Counted from the stretch's first letter, positions 19,031 to 28,878 are shown. The stretch: DNA of 64,000 nt from Polynucleobacter necessarius (GCA_900095165.1 LT606947.1:930001-994000); one strand, 5' to 3'. A program made the numbers and translations. Notes: a model not told the origin generated them from the sequence alone.

Positions 19031-20341
19031 TTAGGAAAGATTTTCTAAACGGATCTTCACCACTTCGCCAGCAACCGTTTTCAGATTCTGAATTTCCTGA
19101 ATTGCAGCCAGCATGTGCTTTTCTTTGGTCTCATGAGTTAGCGCCACCAAATCAGTTTGACTTTCACCCTCGTCCGCTTCTTTTTGCAAAAGTGCATCAA
19201 TCGAAATGCCGTGAGCCGCCAAAATCTTTGTGATATCAGCCAACACACCAGCTTGATCCGCTACGCGCAAACGTAAATAATAGCTGGTAGTGATTTCGCT
19301 CATTGGCAATACGGTGATGTCGCGCACTGCATCAGGCTGGAATGCCAAATACGGAACGTGATTCTCACGGCTTGCACCCAATAGACGGGTGATATCCACT
19401 AAGTCGGCAATCACAGCAGAGGCGGTTGGCTCTGAGCCCGCACCCTTACCGTAGTAAAGCGTAGTCCCAACAGCGTCACCAAATACCTGAACAGCATTCA
19501 TGGCGCCCTCAACGTTTGCAATTAAACGCTTGGTGGAAATCAAGGTTGGGTGCACACGCAACTCAACACCTGTTGTTGTCTTCTTAGCAATACCCAACAA
19601 CTTAATGCGATAGCCTAACTGCTCAGCATATTTAATATCGATGGCATCTAACTTCGTAATACCTTCAACGTGGGCTTTCTCAAACTGCATTGGAATACCA
19701 AATGCAATTGCACTCATGATGGTTGCCTTGTGGGCAGCATCTACACCTTCAATATCAAATGTAGGGTCCGCTTCTGCATAACCCAAACGCTGTGCCTCTT
19801 TTAAGGCGGTCGCAAAGTCCAAGCCCTTGTCGCGCATCTCAGAAAGAATAAAGTTAGTAGTGCCGTTAATGATGCCGGCGATCCACTCAATGCGGTTTGC
19901 AGTCAAGCCTTCACGAAGCGCTTTGATGATTGGAATACCGCCAGCAACAGCCGCTTCAAAAGCGACCATCACACCCTTTTCATGGGCGGCCTTAAAAATC
20001 TCATTACCATGTACAGCGATCAAAGCTTTATTAGCTGTCACGACATGTTTACCAGCAGCGATTGCCTCTAGTACCAAGTCTTTAGCAATACCGTAACCGC
20101 CGATCAACTCAACAACGATATCAATCTCGGGGTTGTTAATGACTGCACGAGCATCACTCACTACTTGGGCATGATCTTTAACCAACTCTTTAGCGCGCTC
20201 TACATTGAGATCGGCAACCGTATTGATGCGAATGCTACGACCAGCGCGACGCGTAATCTCATCTTGATTGCGCTCCAGAACAGTAAATACGCCACCACCT
20301 ACGGTGCCAATGCCTAATAGACCAACTTGAATCGGTTTCAT
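19031..20341 (-). CDS. hom: Homoserine dehydrogenase
   Basis: NAD(P)-dependent reduction of aspartate semialdehyde to homoserine for threonine and methionine synthesis. A Rossmann motif GLLGIGTVGGGVF is at the N-terminus, the family signature with YAEADPTFDIEGVDAAHK lies in the middle, and a C-terminal ACT domain begins near RLRVADQAGVLADITKILA. That domain suggests feedback control by threonine. 436 residues is the normal monofunctional length. Its start overlaps the end of the upstream aminotransferase by four bases. Confidence 0.96.
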   Translation of the reverse strand: MKPIQVGLLGIGTVGGGVFTVLERNQDEITRRAGRSIRINTVADLNVERAKELVKDHAQVVSDARAVINNPEIDIVVELIGGYGIAKDLVLEAIAAGKHVVTANKALIAVHGNEIFKAAHEKGVMVAFEAAVAGGIPIIKALREGLTANRIEWIAGIINGTTNFILSEMRDKGLDFATALKEAQRLGYAEADPTFDIEGVDAAHKATIMSAIAFGIPMQFEKAHVEGITKLDAIDIKYAEQLGYRIKLLGIAKKTTTGVELRVHPTLISTKRLIANVEGAMNAVQVFGDAVGTTLYYGKGAGSEPTASAVIADLVDITRLLGASRENHVPYLAFQPDAVRDITVLPMSEITTSYYLRLRVADQAGVLADITKILAAHGISIDALLQKEADEGESQTDLVALTHETKEKHMLAAIQEIQNLKTVAGEVVKIRLENLS

Positions 20342-21597
20342 GATGCCTTTGTTGCAGTTGAGTTAGCCGCTTTACGACTATGTTTTTGACGATAACGCTC
20401 CAGAAAGCGTGCCAGACGAGCAATCGCCTCTTTCAGCACATCTTCGTGAGGCAAGAACACTACGCGGAAGTGGTCTGGTTTGCCCCAGTTAAAACCGGAG
20501 CCCTGAACCAATAACACTTTTTCCTCTTTCAAAAGATCGGCTACAAATTGCTGATCATCCTCGATCGGATACATCTCGGGATCGAGTTTTGGAAATAAGT
20601 ACAAAGCGGACTTTGGCTTAACGCAAGTCACACCAGGGATATCGGTAATGAGTTTCCAGGCAAGATCGCGCTGCTTAGCTAAACGACCACCTTCATTTAC
20701 CAAATCATTAATACTTTGATAGCCACCCAATGCCGCTTGAATAGCGTACTGGCCAGGCACATTGGCGCACAAGCGCATTGAGGACAGCATGTTGAGGCCC
20801 TCAATGTAATCACGAATCAGTTCTTTGTCCCCAGAAACTACCATCCAGCCAGCACGGTAGCCGCAAGAGCGATAGTTCTTAGATAAACCGTTAAAAGTGA
20901 TGGTAACTACATCGGTAGATAAGGATGCCAAAGAGATGTGCTTCTCTTTGTCGTACAATATCTTGTCGTAAATCTCGTCGGCAAATAGAATCAGACCATG
21001 CTCACGCGCAATTGAAGTTAACTCAATCAACACTTCTTTTGAGTAGATTGCACCCGTTGGATTGTTGGGGTTGATCACCACAATTGCCTTTGTGCGCGGC
21101 GTAATTCGTTTGCGTAAATCCGCCAGGTCTGGAGCCCACTCCTTTGACTCATCACAAAGGTAGTGCACTGGAGTACCGCCAGATAGACTGACTGCAGCCG
21201 TCCACAATGGATAGTCAGGGGCTGGTACCAATACTTCATCACCGTTGTTCAGCAATGCGTTCATTGCCAAGACGATTAATTCAGAAACGCCATTGCCGGT
21301 ATAGATGTCATCCAAGGTAACCCCTTGGATGCCTTTTTCTTGGCAATACTGCATGATGGCATTATGAGCTGCAAAGATTCCTTTGGAATCAGAGTACGCT
21401 GAAGCATTACCCAAATTGCGAATCATGTTCAACTGAATCTCTTCTGGAGGATCAAAACCAAAAACACCCACATTGCCGATGTTTAATTTAATGATTTTGT
21501 GACCTTCTTCCTCCATGCGCTGAGCGAGCTCCAGCACGGGTCCGCGAATGTCATAACAGACGTGATTGAGTTTTTCGGACTTTAGGATCGGTTTCAC
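20338..21597 (-). CDS. alaA: AlaA-type pyridoxal-phosphate aminotransferase
   Basis: Class I aminotransferase, probably the glutamate-pyruvate enzyme that makes alanine. It begins MKPILKSEKLNHVCYDIRGP, as AlaA does. The PLP lysine is Lys240 in TFNGLSKNYRSCGYR, the same number as in E. coli AlaA. NPNNPTGAIYS and FADEIYDKILYD are also present. Length is 419 residues with a basic C-terminal tail. It precedes hom and thrC in what appears to be one operon. Confidence 0.88.
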   Translation of the reverse strand: MKPILKSEKLNHVCYDIRGPVLELAQRMEEEGHKIIKLNIGNVGVFGFDPPEEIQLNMIRNLGNASAYSDSKGIFAAHNAIMQYCQEKGIQGVTLDDIYTGNGVSELIVLAMNALLNNGDEVLVPAPDYPLWTAAVSLSGGTPVHYLCDESKEWAPDLADLRKRITPRTKAIVVINPNNPTGAIYSKEVLIELTSIAREHGLILFADEIYDKILYDKEKHISLASLSTDVVTITFNGLSKNYRSCGYRAGWMVVSGDKELIRDYIEGLNMLSSMRLCANVPGQYAIQAALGGYQSINDLVNEGGRLAKQRDLAWKLITDIPGVTCVKPKSALYLFPKLDPEMYPIEDDQQFVADLLKEEKVLLVQGSGFNWGKPDHFRVVFLPHEDVLKEAIARLARFLERYRQKHSRKAANSTATKAS

Positions 21598-21644
21598 AAT
21601 AAATTAAAGGGTAAGTTCTTGAAATCTAGGAAAAAACAGCTAGC

Positions 21645-21650
21645 TATAAT
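21645..21650 (+). promoter_or_regulatory. Putative -10 element for the DUF498-arn operon
   Basis: A perfect TATAAT sits 27 bases ahead of the GTG start at 21677, in the 79-base gap divergent from alaA. The best -35 candidate (TTGAAA at 21619-21624) is 20 bases away, longer than ideal. Nothing else in the operon up to 28831 looks like a stronger promoter. Confidence 0.45.
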
Positions 21651-21676
21651 CCTCATAATTATGACAGAGAGTCCAT

Positions 21677-22054
21677 GTGAAGCTTCAATCTGACCCCCAT
21701 TCCGGAGCCAATACGATCACCGGTTACGGCGATGGCTACATCGAGATCAATAAGATCCCCTATAGTCACGCGGTTTTATTGAGTTCCGACGGTGAAATCC
21801 TCGAATGGGCCAGAAAGTCCTTTGATGATCTGAGTCCAGCAGATTTCACTCAAATGGCCTCCCTTAAACCTGAATTAATCATTATTGGTACCGGTAAACG
21901 CCAGCGCTTTCCAAAACCTGAGTTATTAAAGACCCTCATAGAAGCCAAGGTTGGATTTGAGGTAATGGATTCTCAAGCAGCTTGTCGCACCTATAACATT
22001 CTTGTCGGCGAAGGTCGCCAGGTTCTACTCGCCCTTATTGTGGAAGCCGCCTAA
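21677..22054 (+). CDS. Mth938/DUF498 domain protein
   Basis: 125-residue cytoplasmic protein of the DUF498 (Mth938-like) family, whose role in bacteria is not defined. The fold's features visible here are ITGYGDGYIEINKIPYSHAV, PELIIIGTGKRQRFP and a C-terminal FEVMDSQAACRTYNILVGEG. It starts with GTG; an ATG two bases earlier runs straight into TGA. The TAA overlaps the arnT ATG by one base (TAATG), so arnT translation is probably coupled to it. Confidence 0.85.
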   Translation: MKLQSDPHSGANTITGYGDGYIEINKIPYSHAVLLSSDGEILEWARKSFDDLSPADFTQMASLKPELIIIGTGKRQRFPKPELLKTLIEAKVGFEVMDSQAACRTYNILVGEGRQVLLALIVEAA

Positions 22055-23748
22055 TGCAATTTGGCCAAATTCGACAGTCAAGCGTCATCAACCCGGCGTC
22101 TATTTTGATTCTGGTCCTGGTATACGCCCTACTCTGGTTTGGCACCCTCAACTACCGTCATCTCATCCCCTCTGACGAAGGACGTTATGCCGAGATTGCC
22201 CGCGAGATGCTCGTCACTGGAGATTGGGTCACCCCACGCTACAACGGTTACAAGTATTTTGAAAAACCCCCATTACAAATTTGGGCTACTGCCACCGCTT
22301 TTAATCTTTTTGGCATCGGCGATTGGCAAGCGCGCCTATGGACTGCACTCACTGGTTTTCTAACGATTGCATTTATTGGATTTACTGGTGCACGCATCTA
22401 CAGCGCGCGAGCAGGCTGGCTGGCTGCAATCGCTTTAGCATCTAGCCCAATGTGGGTAATTGGTGGGCACATCAACTCATTGGATATGGGATTGTCAGCC
22501 TTTTTAGTTGCAGCACTGTGCAGTTTCTTGTTGGCGCAAACGGCTCACAACTCAAGTGACACCAGAAAGTGGATGTGGGCCTGCTGGGCCTTCATGGCCT
22601 TAGCAACGTTATCTAAAGGCGTCATCGGAGTTGCCATCCCCGGCATGGTATTCATTGTTTATTCGATTACTGCATGGGACTGGAAAATCTGGAAGCGCCT
22701 GCACATCATTAGTGGCGCCATTTTATTTTTAGCAATTACTGCGCCATGGTTTGTTCTGGTGGCACAACGCAATCCAGAATTTCTAGAGTTCTTTTTTATT
22801 CATGAGCACCTGCAACGTTTTACGCAAACTGCTCATAGCAGAACCGGTCCGATTTATTACTTCATTCCACTACTACTTCTCGGCTTTTTGCCATGGATTA
22901 CACAAACTCCTGGAGCCCTGGCTCAAGCTTGGCGCGAGCGCAACCGTGAGTTCTCGAGCGACTGGTTACTCGCCTGCTGGTTTACCGTGATCATGGGCTT
23001 CTTTAGCATGTCTCAATCGAAATTGCCTGGCTACATCATCCCAGTCTTTCCGGCGTTAGCAATGCTTGTCGGTCATCGCTTAGATCGCAATCTAGGTTTT
23101 AGTAATTCGCTGGGATTGCCCTGGAAATTGCAAATCCTCTTCTTTGCAATTTTGGGCGGCGTGGGCTTTTTCTTTTTAGATGCAGTTGGCAAACAAGCAA
23201 GGCCGGATGAAATTGAATCCTATGTGCAATACACCTATTGGATCATTGCAGCACTCATCGCCTTGATTTCATTTAGCCTACTAGCGAACATTCAAAGTAA
23301 GCGCAATGGCTTAAGCAGTATTACGAGCTTTGCAAGTGGGTTTTTTCTCTGCGCAATCATCGCAGGCACGGGCCATGAAACTCTCGGCCGCGCAGTCTCG
23401 GGTATAGATTTAATTGAGAAAGTGAAAGTGGGTATTCCAGAGAGGGTGAATTTCTATTCAGTCAGAATACTTGATCACACAGTGCCTTTCTATCTTGGTA
23501 GAACGATGATCATGGTGGAATCACCAGATGAACTTGAGTTTGGTGTGAAGCAAGAACCTGAGTTGTGGCTCCCCACTTTCGATGCCTTTATTGAGTGCTG
23601 GAAAGAGGATCAATCCGCTTACGCCTTGATGGTTCCAGAGCAATTTATCGAATTACAAAAACTAAACGTCCCAATGCAGGAAGTGGGCAGAGACTCTCGG
23701 CGCGTCATTATTAAGCACCCGGATTCACAAAGCAGCTCAGCACAATAA
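22054..23748 (+). CDS. arnT: ArnT-like lipid A aminoarabinosyltransferase
   Basis: Integral membrane glycosyltransferase of the GT39/GT83 superfamily, expected to transfer L-Ara4N from undecaprenyl phosphate to lipid A in the periplasmic leaflet. The first periplasmic loop has the catalytic acidic motif SDEGRYAEIAREML, followed by GDWVTPRYNGYKYFEKPPL. About twelve transmembrane helices and a soluble C-terminal domain make 564 residues. The assignment to ArnT rests on its place at the head of arnB-C-A-D. Starts with ATG overlapping the previous stop. Confidence 0.88.
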   Translation: MQFGQIRQSSVINPASILILVLVYALLWFGTLNYRHLIPSDEGRYAEIAREMLVTGDWVTPRYNGYKYFEKPPLQIWATATAFNLFGIGDWQARLWTALTGFLTIAFIGFTGARIYSARAGWLAAIALASSPMWVIGGHINSLDMGLSAFLVAALCSFLLAQTAHNSSDTRKWMWACWAFMALATLSKGVIGVAIPGMVFIVYSITAWDWKIWKRLHIISGAILFLAITAPWFVLVAQRNPEFLEFFFIHEHLQRFTQTAHSRTGPIYYFIPLLLLGFLPWITQTPGALAQAWRERNREFSSDWLLACWFTVIMGFFSMSQSKLPGYIIPVFPALAMLVGHRLDRNLGFSNSLGLPWKLQILFFAILGGVGFFFLDAVGKQARPDEIESYVQYTYWIIAALIALISFSLLANIQSKRNGLSSITSFASGFFLCAIIAGTGHETLGRAVSGIDLIEKVKVGIPERVNFYSVRILDHTVPFYLGRTMIMVESPDELEFGVKQEPELWLPTFDAFIECWKEDQSAYALMVPEQFIELQKLNVPMQEVGRDSRRVIIKHPDSQSSSAQ

Positions 23749-23763
23749 ATACTTAAGGCTCCC

Positions 23764-24936
23764 ATGTCAGTCACTCAAAACTCCCCGCCCTTCATTCCTT
23801 TTACGCGTCCACACTTCAATCAAGAAACGATTGATGCAGTTGCAGAGGTATTGCGCTCTGGCTGGGTAACTTCAGGGCCGAAACTAGCGGAGTTTGAAGC
23901 TACCTTGAGTGAATACTTTGGCGGTCGCCCTGTACGTTGTTTTGCCAACGGCACTGCCACCATGAAAATCGCTCTGCAGGTTGCTGGAATTGGATCGGGT
24001 GATGAAGTGATTACTACCCCAATCTCTTGGGTAGCAACCTCCAATGTGATTCTGAGTGTTGGTGCAAGACCTGTCTTTGTGGATATTGACCCTGTCACCC
24101 GCAATATTGATTTAAGCAAGCTGGCTGCAGCGATTACATCGAAGACGCGTGCCATCATGCCCGTCTACTTAGCTGGGCTGCCTGTCAATATGGATCAACT
24201 CTATGACTTGGCCAAGCAGTACAAGCTGCGCGTGATTGAAGATGCAGCGCAAGCCTTTGGATCGCAATGGAAAGGCCAAAAGATTGGCAGCATTGGTGAT
24301 CTCGTAAGCTTTAGCTTTCAGGCAAATAAAAATTTATCTACCGTTGAGGGCGGCTGCCTTGTTCTCAATAATGCTGACGAAGCTAAGCTTGCTGAGAAGT
24401 TTCGCCTACAAGGCCTTACTCGCCAAGGCATGGATGGCATGGATGTAGATGTTTTAGGCGGCAAAGATAACCTGACAGATGTCAATGCAGTGATTGGCTT
24501 ACATCAACTCAAACAATTGCCAGCATTTCAGACGCGCAGAAGCGCTTTAGCTAGGCAGTACTTTGATGTCATTCGCACTGAAATGAAATCCGCCAGCTTA
24601 GATAATCTCAACTTAGAACTGCCGGTAGAAAACTTCACCGATGGCAACTGGCACATGTTTCAAGTTGTACTTCCGCTTGAGCAGTTGAATGTAGATCGCG
24701 CACAGGTGATGACTGAACTCAAAGATTTGGGTATTGGCACTGGTGTTCACTACCCTACCATTACTGGATTCACCCTTTACCAAAAACTGGGTTACAAAGT
24801 TAATGCCACTCCAATAGCGGAGCGTATTGGCCGTTCAATTTTGACCCTCCCCCTCTTCCCAGGCATGGCAGATGAAGATATTGGCCGTATAGCTAGTGCT
24901 TTGACTGGAATTCTGAAGAAACATCGCAAAAACTAG
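23764..24936 (+). CDS. arnB: UDP-4-amino-4-deoxy-L-arabinose aminotransferase
   Basis: DegT/DnrJ/EryC1-family PLP enzyme that aminates UDP-Ara4O to UDP-L-Ara4N with glutamate. The PLP lysine is Lys189 in SFSFQANKNLSTVEGG. The sugar-aminotransferase pieces PFTRPHFNQETIDAV, VTSGPKLAEFE and VIEDAAQAFGSQWKG are in order. Length is 390 residues; the stop is TAG. It follows arnT after 15 bases and precedes arnC. Confidence 0.93.
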   Translation: MSVTQNSPPFIPFTRPHFNQETIDAVAEVLRSGWVTSGPKLAEFEATLSEYFGGRPVRCFANGTATMKIALQVAGIGSGDEVITTPISWVATSNVILSVGARPVFVDIDPVTRNIDLSKLAAAITSKTRAIMPVYLAGLPVNMDQLYDLAKQYKLRVIEDAAQAFGSQWKGQKIGSIGDLVSFSFQANKNLSTVEGGCLVLNNADEAKLAEKFRLQGLTRQGMDGMDVDVLGGKDNLTDVNAVIGLHQLKQLPAFQTRRSALARQYFDVIRTEMKSASLDNLNLELPVENFTDGNWHMFQVVLPLEQLNVDRAQVMTELKDLGIGTGVHYPTITGFTLYQKLGYKVNATPIAERIGRSILTLPLFPGMADEDIGRIASALTGILKKHRKN

Positions 24937-24967
24937 TATCAAGAGCGGAATAAGGCAAAATTGCAGC

Positions 24968-25939
24968 ATGACTGCAAATTTAGCTACCCAAGCCTGCAAT
25001 CCGACACTCAGCATTGTCATTCCCGTTTACAACGAGGAAGATGGCCTTCAGGCCCTCTTTGATCGCCTATATCCCGCGTTGGATGTCATGGCGAGCAAGC
25101 GCAACATTACTTATGAAGTGGTGTTTGTGAATGATGGCAGCAAAGATCGCTCTGCCGACTTCCTGGCTAAACAAGTTGAACTGCGCCCTGATGTGACTCG
25201 CGCAGTGTTATTTCATAGCAACTTTGGTCAGCATATGGCGATCATGGCCGGCTTTGAATACTCTTGCGGCGAATACATCATCACGCTGGATGCTGATTTG
25301 CAGAATCCCCCCGAAGAAATTGACGCCCCGGTAAATGAATTACTTAAAGGTCACGACTACGTCGGCACTATTCGCGCTAATCGTCGCGATAGCTTCTTCA
25401 GAAAATTCGCTTCCCGCGCGATGAATCATTTACGCGAAAAAATTACCCGCATCACGATGACTGACCAAGGTTGCATGCTGCGTGGCTACAGCCGTCGCAT
25501 TGTTGATCTCGTGCGTCAGTGCGATGAAAGCAACACATTTATTCCGGCGCTGGCTTACACCTTCGCATCCAACCCAACAGAAATCAGCGTAAAACATGAA
25601 GAGCGTTTTGCTGGTGAATCCAAGTACAGCCTGTATCAACTCATTCGCTTGAACTTTGATTTGGTGACCGGCTTCTCCGTAATGCCTTTGCAGATTTTCT
25701 CAATCCTGGGAATGCTCTTGGCAATGGCTGCAGGTAGCTTGTTTATCTACCTCTTAGTCCGCCGCTTTGTACTAGGCGCTGAGGTTGAAGGCGTATTTAC
25801 ATTATTTGCCCTTACCTTCTTCTTGATTGGCGTAATGCTGTTTGGCCTTGGCTTACTTGGTGAATACATTGGCCGCATCTACCAGCAGGTTCGCGAGCGT
25901 CCACGCTATGTTGTGCAAACTGTTTTAGAGAAAAAATAA
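24968..25939 (+). CDS. arnC: Undecaprenyl-phosphate 4-deoxy-4-formamido-L-arabinose transferase
   Basis: GT2-family inner-membrane glycosyltransferase that loads formylated Ara4N on undecaprenyl phosphate. SIVIPVYNEEDGLQALFDRL opens the domain, VFVNDGSKDRSADFL and the metal-binding TLDADLQNPPEE follow, and two transmembrane helices lie at about residues 240-265 and 275-300. 323 residues is the ArnC length. The stop is directly followed by the TTG start of the formyltransferase gene, with no gap. Confidence 0.93.
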   Translation: MTANLATQACNPTLSIVIPVYNEEDGLQALFDRLYPALDVMASKRNITYEVVFVNDGSKDRSADFLAKQVELRPDVTRAVLFHSNFGQHMAIMAGFEYSCGEYIITLDADLQNPPEEIDAPVNELLKGHDYVGTIRANRRDSFFRKFASRAMNHLREKITRITMTDQGCMLRGYSRRIVDLVRQCDESNTFIPALAYTFASNPTEISVKHEERFAGESKYSLYQLIRLNFDLVTGFSVMPLQIFSILGMLLAMAAGSLFIYLLVRRFVLGAEVEGVFTLFALTFFLIGVMLFGLGLLGEYIGRIYQQVRERPRYVVQTVLEKK

Positions 25940-26812
25940 TTGCGCGCAGTCGTCTTTGCTTACCATGATGTTGGTGTTAATTGCCTCAAGGCATTACTGA
26001 GTGCAGACATCCAGATTGACCTGGTTGTCACCCATCAAGATGACCCCAATGAGAATGTCTGGTTTGGGAGTGTTGCCAAGCTCTGTGAGGAAAAAAAGAT
26101 TCCTTACATCACACCAAATGCAAATCAGTTGATGGATCTTGTGCCGCAGATTCAGAAGTTAGCACCTGATTATCTTTTCTCTTTCTACTACCGCCATATG
26201 ATTCCAGCTGAGATCTTGGCTTGCGCGAAGATTGGCGCTTTGAATATGCATGGCTCACTGCTGCCAAAGTATCGTGGCCGAGCTCCAGTCAATTGGGCCA
26301 TTCTCCATGGAGAAGCTGAAACTGGTGCCACATTGCACATCATGGAAGTCAAGCCAGATGCAGGCGACATTGTTGGGCAATCTAAGGTTTCCATTGGCCC
26401 CAATGAAACTGCTACAGAAGTCTTTGCCAAGGTAAGTCAAGCAGCTGTTGTCGTAATAAACCAGGTCCTGCCGGAACTAGTTCAAGGTCACATCCCCAGA
26501 AAACCCAATAATTTAGCTCAAGGAAGCTATTTTGGGGGTCGAAAGCCTGCCGATGGGCAGATTCTGTGGCATCAGACAGCTCAACAGGTTCACGACCTCG
26601 TTAGAGCCGTTTCACCCCCTTATCCCGGGGCTTTTACCGACTGGCAAGGTCAGCGCATGATTGTGGCCCGTACGAGTCTGGAAGGGCCAGTTGTGGGGCA
26701 GCTAGATCTTCAAACCCCCGGTATCCAAGTGGTTGATAATCAGGTATTCGGCGTTTGTGGTGACCAGAGAGCGGTAGCAATACTGGACTGGTTCCCAGCA
26801 AACAGCCAATAA
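25940..26812 (+). CDS. arnA: UDP-L-Ara4N formyltransferase (ArnA N-terminal activity as a separate gene)
   Basis: Formyl-THF-dependent transferase that formylates UDP-L-Ara4N. It matches the N-terminal domain of E. coli ArnA, with catalytic Asn102 and His104 (LNMHGSLLPKYRGRAPVNW) and Asp140 (KPDAGDIVG) at the same numbers. The 290 residues end after the formyltransferase C-terminal subdomain, and the decarboxylase domain is a separate gene 42 bases downstream. The start is TTG immediately after the arnC stop, giving MRAVVFAYHDVG. This is a split ArnA, not a broken one. Confidence 0.9.
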   Translation: MRAVVFAYHDVGVNCLKALLSADIQIDLVVTHQDDPNENVWFGSVAKLCEEKKIPYITPNANQLMDLVPQIQKLAPDYLFSFYYRHMIPAEILACAKIGALNMHGSLLPKYRGRAPVNWAILHGEAETGATLHIMEVKPDAGDIVGQSKVSIGPNETATEVFAKVSQAAVVVINQVLPELVQGHIPRKPNNLAQGSYFGGRKPADGQILWHQTAQQVHDLVRAVSPPYPGAFTDWQGQRMIVARTSLEGPVVGQLDLQTPGIQVVDNQVFGVCGDQRAVAILDWFPANSQ

Positions 26813-26854
26813 ATTAAAAGCAGCACTCTTTAGATTAAAAACAAGGCAGTAAAG

Positions 26855-27901
26855 ATGAAAAAAGTACTCATTCTTGGCGTAAACGGCTTTATTGGTCACC
26901 ACCTTTCCAAGCGCATCCTAGAGACAACCAATTGGGATGTCTATGGCATGGATATGCAAAACGATCGCTTGGGCGATTTGGTGAACCATCCCCGCATGCA
27001 CTTCTTTGAAGGCGATATCACAATCAATAAAGAATGGGTTGAATATCACATCCGTAAATGCGATGTCATTCTGCCTTTAGTAGCAATTGCGACACCAGCA
27101 ACTTACGTTCAGCAACCATTAAAAGTATTTGAACTCGACTTCGAAGCCAATTTGCCCATCGTGCGTTCGGCCGTTAAATACAAAAAGCATTTGGTATTTC
27201 CATCCACATCTGAAGTCTATGGCATGTGTGAAGACGGTGAATTTGATGCCGCTAAATCCAATATGGTTTATGGCCCAATCAATAAGCCACGCTGGATCTA
27301 CGCTTGCTCTAAGCAATTGATGGATCGCGTGATCTGGGGCTATGGCATGGAAGGCTTGCGCCTTACCCTCTTCCGTCCATTTAACTGGATTGGGCCTGGG
27401 CTAGACAGCATCTACACACCCAAAGAAGGCTCTTCTCGCGTAGTGACTCAGTTCTTGGGTCACATCGTTCGCGGCGAATCCATCAACGTGGTTGATGGCG
27501 GCGCGCAGAAACGTGCCTTTACTTATGTTGACGATGGTATCGATGCCTTGATGCGCATCATCGACAACAAAGATGGCGTTGCAAATGGCAAGATCTATAA
27601 CATCGGCAATCCAAAGAACAATAACTCCATTCGCGAACTGGCTAATCAAATGCTGGAGATTGCTCGCAGCATTCCAGAGTATGCAAAGACAGCCAATGAA
27701 GTAAAGATTGTAGAAACCACTTCTGGCGCTTACTACGGCGAAGGCTATCAAGACGTTCAGAACCGCGTTCCTGCAATTGATAACACAATGAGTGAATTAG
27801 GCTGGAAGCCAACTACCAATATGAGCGACGCGCTGAAGAATATTTTCGAAGCCTATCGCGAGGACGTAGAAAAAGCACGTCACTTGGTTGATAACGAATA
27901 A
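26855..27901 (+). CDS. arnA: UDP-glucuronate 4-oxidative decarboxylase (ArnA C-terminal activity as a separate gene)
   Basis: NAD-dependent SDR enzyme that converts UDP-glucuronate to UDP-Ara4O. The Rossmann motif GVNGFIGHHLSKRIL is N-terminal, then FPSTSEVYGMC and the Tyr-x3-Lys catalytic pair in WIYACSKQLMDRV, and the ArnA-type segment FRPFNWIGPGLDSIYTPKEG. 348 residues, equal to the C-terminal half of E. coli ArnA. Separate from the formyltransferase gene; the two may associate. Confidence 0.92.
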   Translation: MKKVLILGVNGFIGHHLSKRILETTNWDVYGMDMQNDRLGDLVNHPRMHFFEGDITINKEWVEYHIRKCDVILPLVAIATPATYVQQPLKVFELDFEANLPIVRSAVKYKKHLVFPSTSEVYGMCEDGEFDAAKSNMVYGPINKPRWIYACSKQLMDRVIWGYGMEGLRLTLFRPFNWIGPGLDSIYTPKEGSSRVVTQFLGHIVRGESINVVDGGAQKRAFTYVDDGIDALMRIIDNKDGVANGKIYNIGNPKNNNSIRELANQMLEIARSIPEYAKTANEVKIVETTSGAYYGEGYQDVQNRVPAIDNTMSELGWKPTTNMSDALKNIFEAYREDVEKARHLVDNE

Positions 27902-27913
27902 GCACAGAGGTTC

Positions 27914-28831
27914 ATGGCTAAGATTGTTCTCAAGGTAGATGTTGACACCTTACGCGGCACCAAAGAAGGCGCCCCTAATCTAGCGCGTACGCTTGAGTGT
28001 TTTGGCCTCAAAGCCACCTTCCTATTTAGTTTAGGTCCCGACCACACAGGCTGGGCTCTCAAGCGGGTCTTTAAGCCAGGCTTTCTGAAGAAGGTGAGCC
28101 GCACTTCCGTTGTTGAGCACTATGGCATCAAAACCCTACTCTACGGCGTCCTTTTACCTGGACCCGACATTGGCAAACAAGCGGCTGCCGAAATGCGTGC
28201 GATTGATTTGGCCGGCCATGAAACTGGTATTCATACTTGGGATCATGTGGCTTGGCAAGATGCCGTGCGTAATCGTGATACTCAATGGACTAAAGCACAG
28301 ATGCAAAAAAGCTGGGATCGTTTTGTGGAGATCTTTGGCCACCCGCCAGTTACTTATGGTGCTGCTGGCTGGCAAATGAATGAGGCAGCTTTTGAGCAAC
28401 TCGATCAATGGGGTATTAAATATTCTTCCGATGGCAGAGCCAATCCTAACTTAATGCCTTATCGATTTGACCTGCCTTCTGGCAAAGCGAAACATGTCCA
28501 GTACCCAACGACATTGCCCACTTTTGATGAATTGATTGGTATTGATAATGCCGACGAGTTTGGCGCTGTAAATAAACTCTTGGAAATTACACAAAGCAAT
28601 CCAAATGATCAGGCATTTACTCTGCATGCAGAGCTTGAAGGTCAAAAGCTACTGCCCGCATTTGAGCAATTGCTTGCTGGATGGCTCAAGCAAGGCCATG
28701 ACCTAGTCACCATGGGCGAACTGCATCAATCCTGGGAGGCTACAAAGCAACTCGATAAAATAGCAGTGCAGCCAGTTACTTGGGGAGAAATACCTAACCG
28801 CAGCGGTGAACTCATTTTGCAAGCAGTTTAA
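27914..28831 (+). CDS. arnD: 4-deoxy-4-formamido-L-arabinose-phosphoundecaprenol deformylase
   Basis: Polysaccharide-deacetylase-fold enzyme that removes the formyl group after ArnC. The metal and catalytic motifs KVDVDTLRGTKEG, GHETGIHTWDHVAWQD and the late TLHAELEGQ agree with ArnD. Length is 305 residues. It is the last gene of the arn series; no arnE or arnF flippase gene follows, so flipping of Ara4N-undecaprenyl phosphate must use something outside the window. Confidence 0.9.
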   Translation: MAKIVLKVDVDTLRGTKEGAPNLARTLECFGLKATFLFSLGPDHTGWALKRVFKPGFLKKVSRTSVVEHYGIKTLLYGVLLPGPDIGKQAAAEMRAIDLAGHETGIHTWDHVAWQDAVRNRDTQWTKAQMQKSWDRFVEIFGHPPVTYGAAGWQMNEAAFEQLDQWGIKYSSDGRANPNLMPYRFDLPSGKAKHVQYPTTLPTFDELIGIDNADEFGAVNKLLEITQSNPNDQAFTLHAELEGQKLLPAFEQLLAGWLKQGHDLVTMGELHQSWEATKQLDKIAVQPVTWGEIPNRSGELILQAV

Positions 28832-28878
28832 GTAGCATCACAATACGTAATACATAAAGTTAAATTAGAGAGACCATC

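Noticed and set aside
25937-26900. ArnA broken into two pieces by mutation
   Set aside because: Each half is a full domain with its own start and a 42-base gap, and all catalytic residues are present, so it is a natural gene split.
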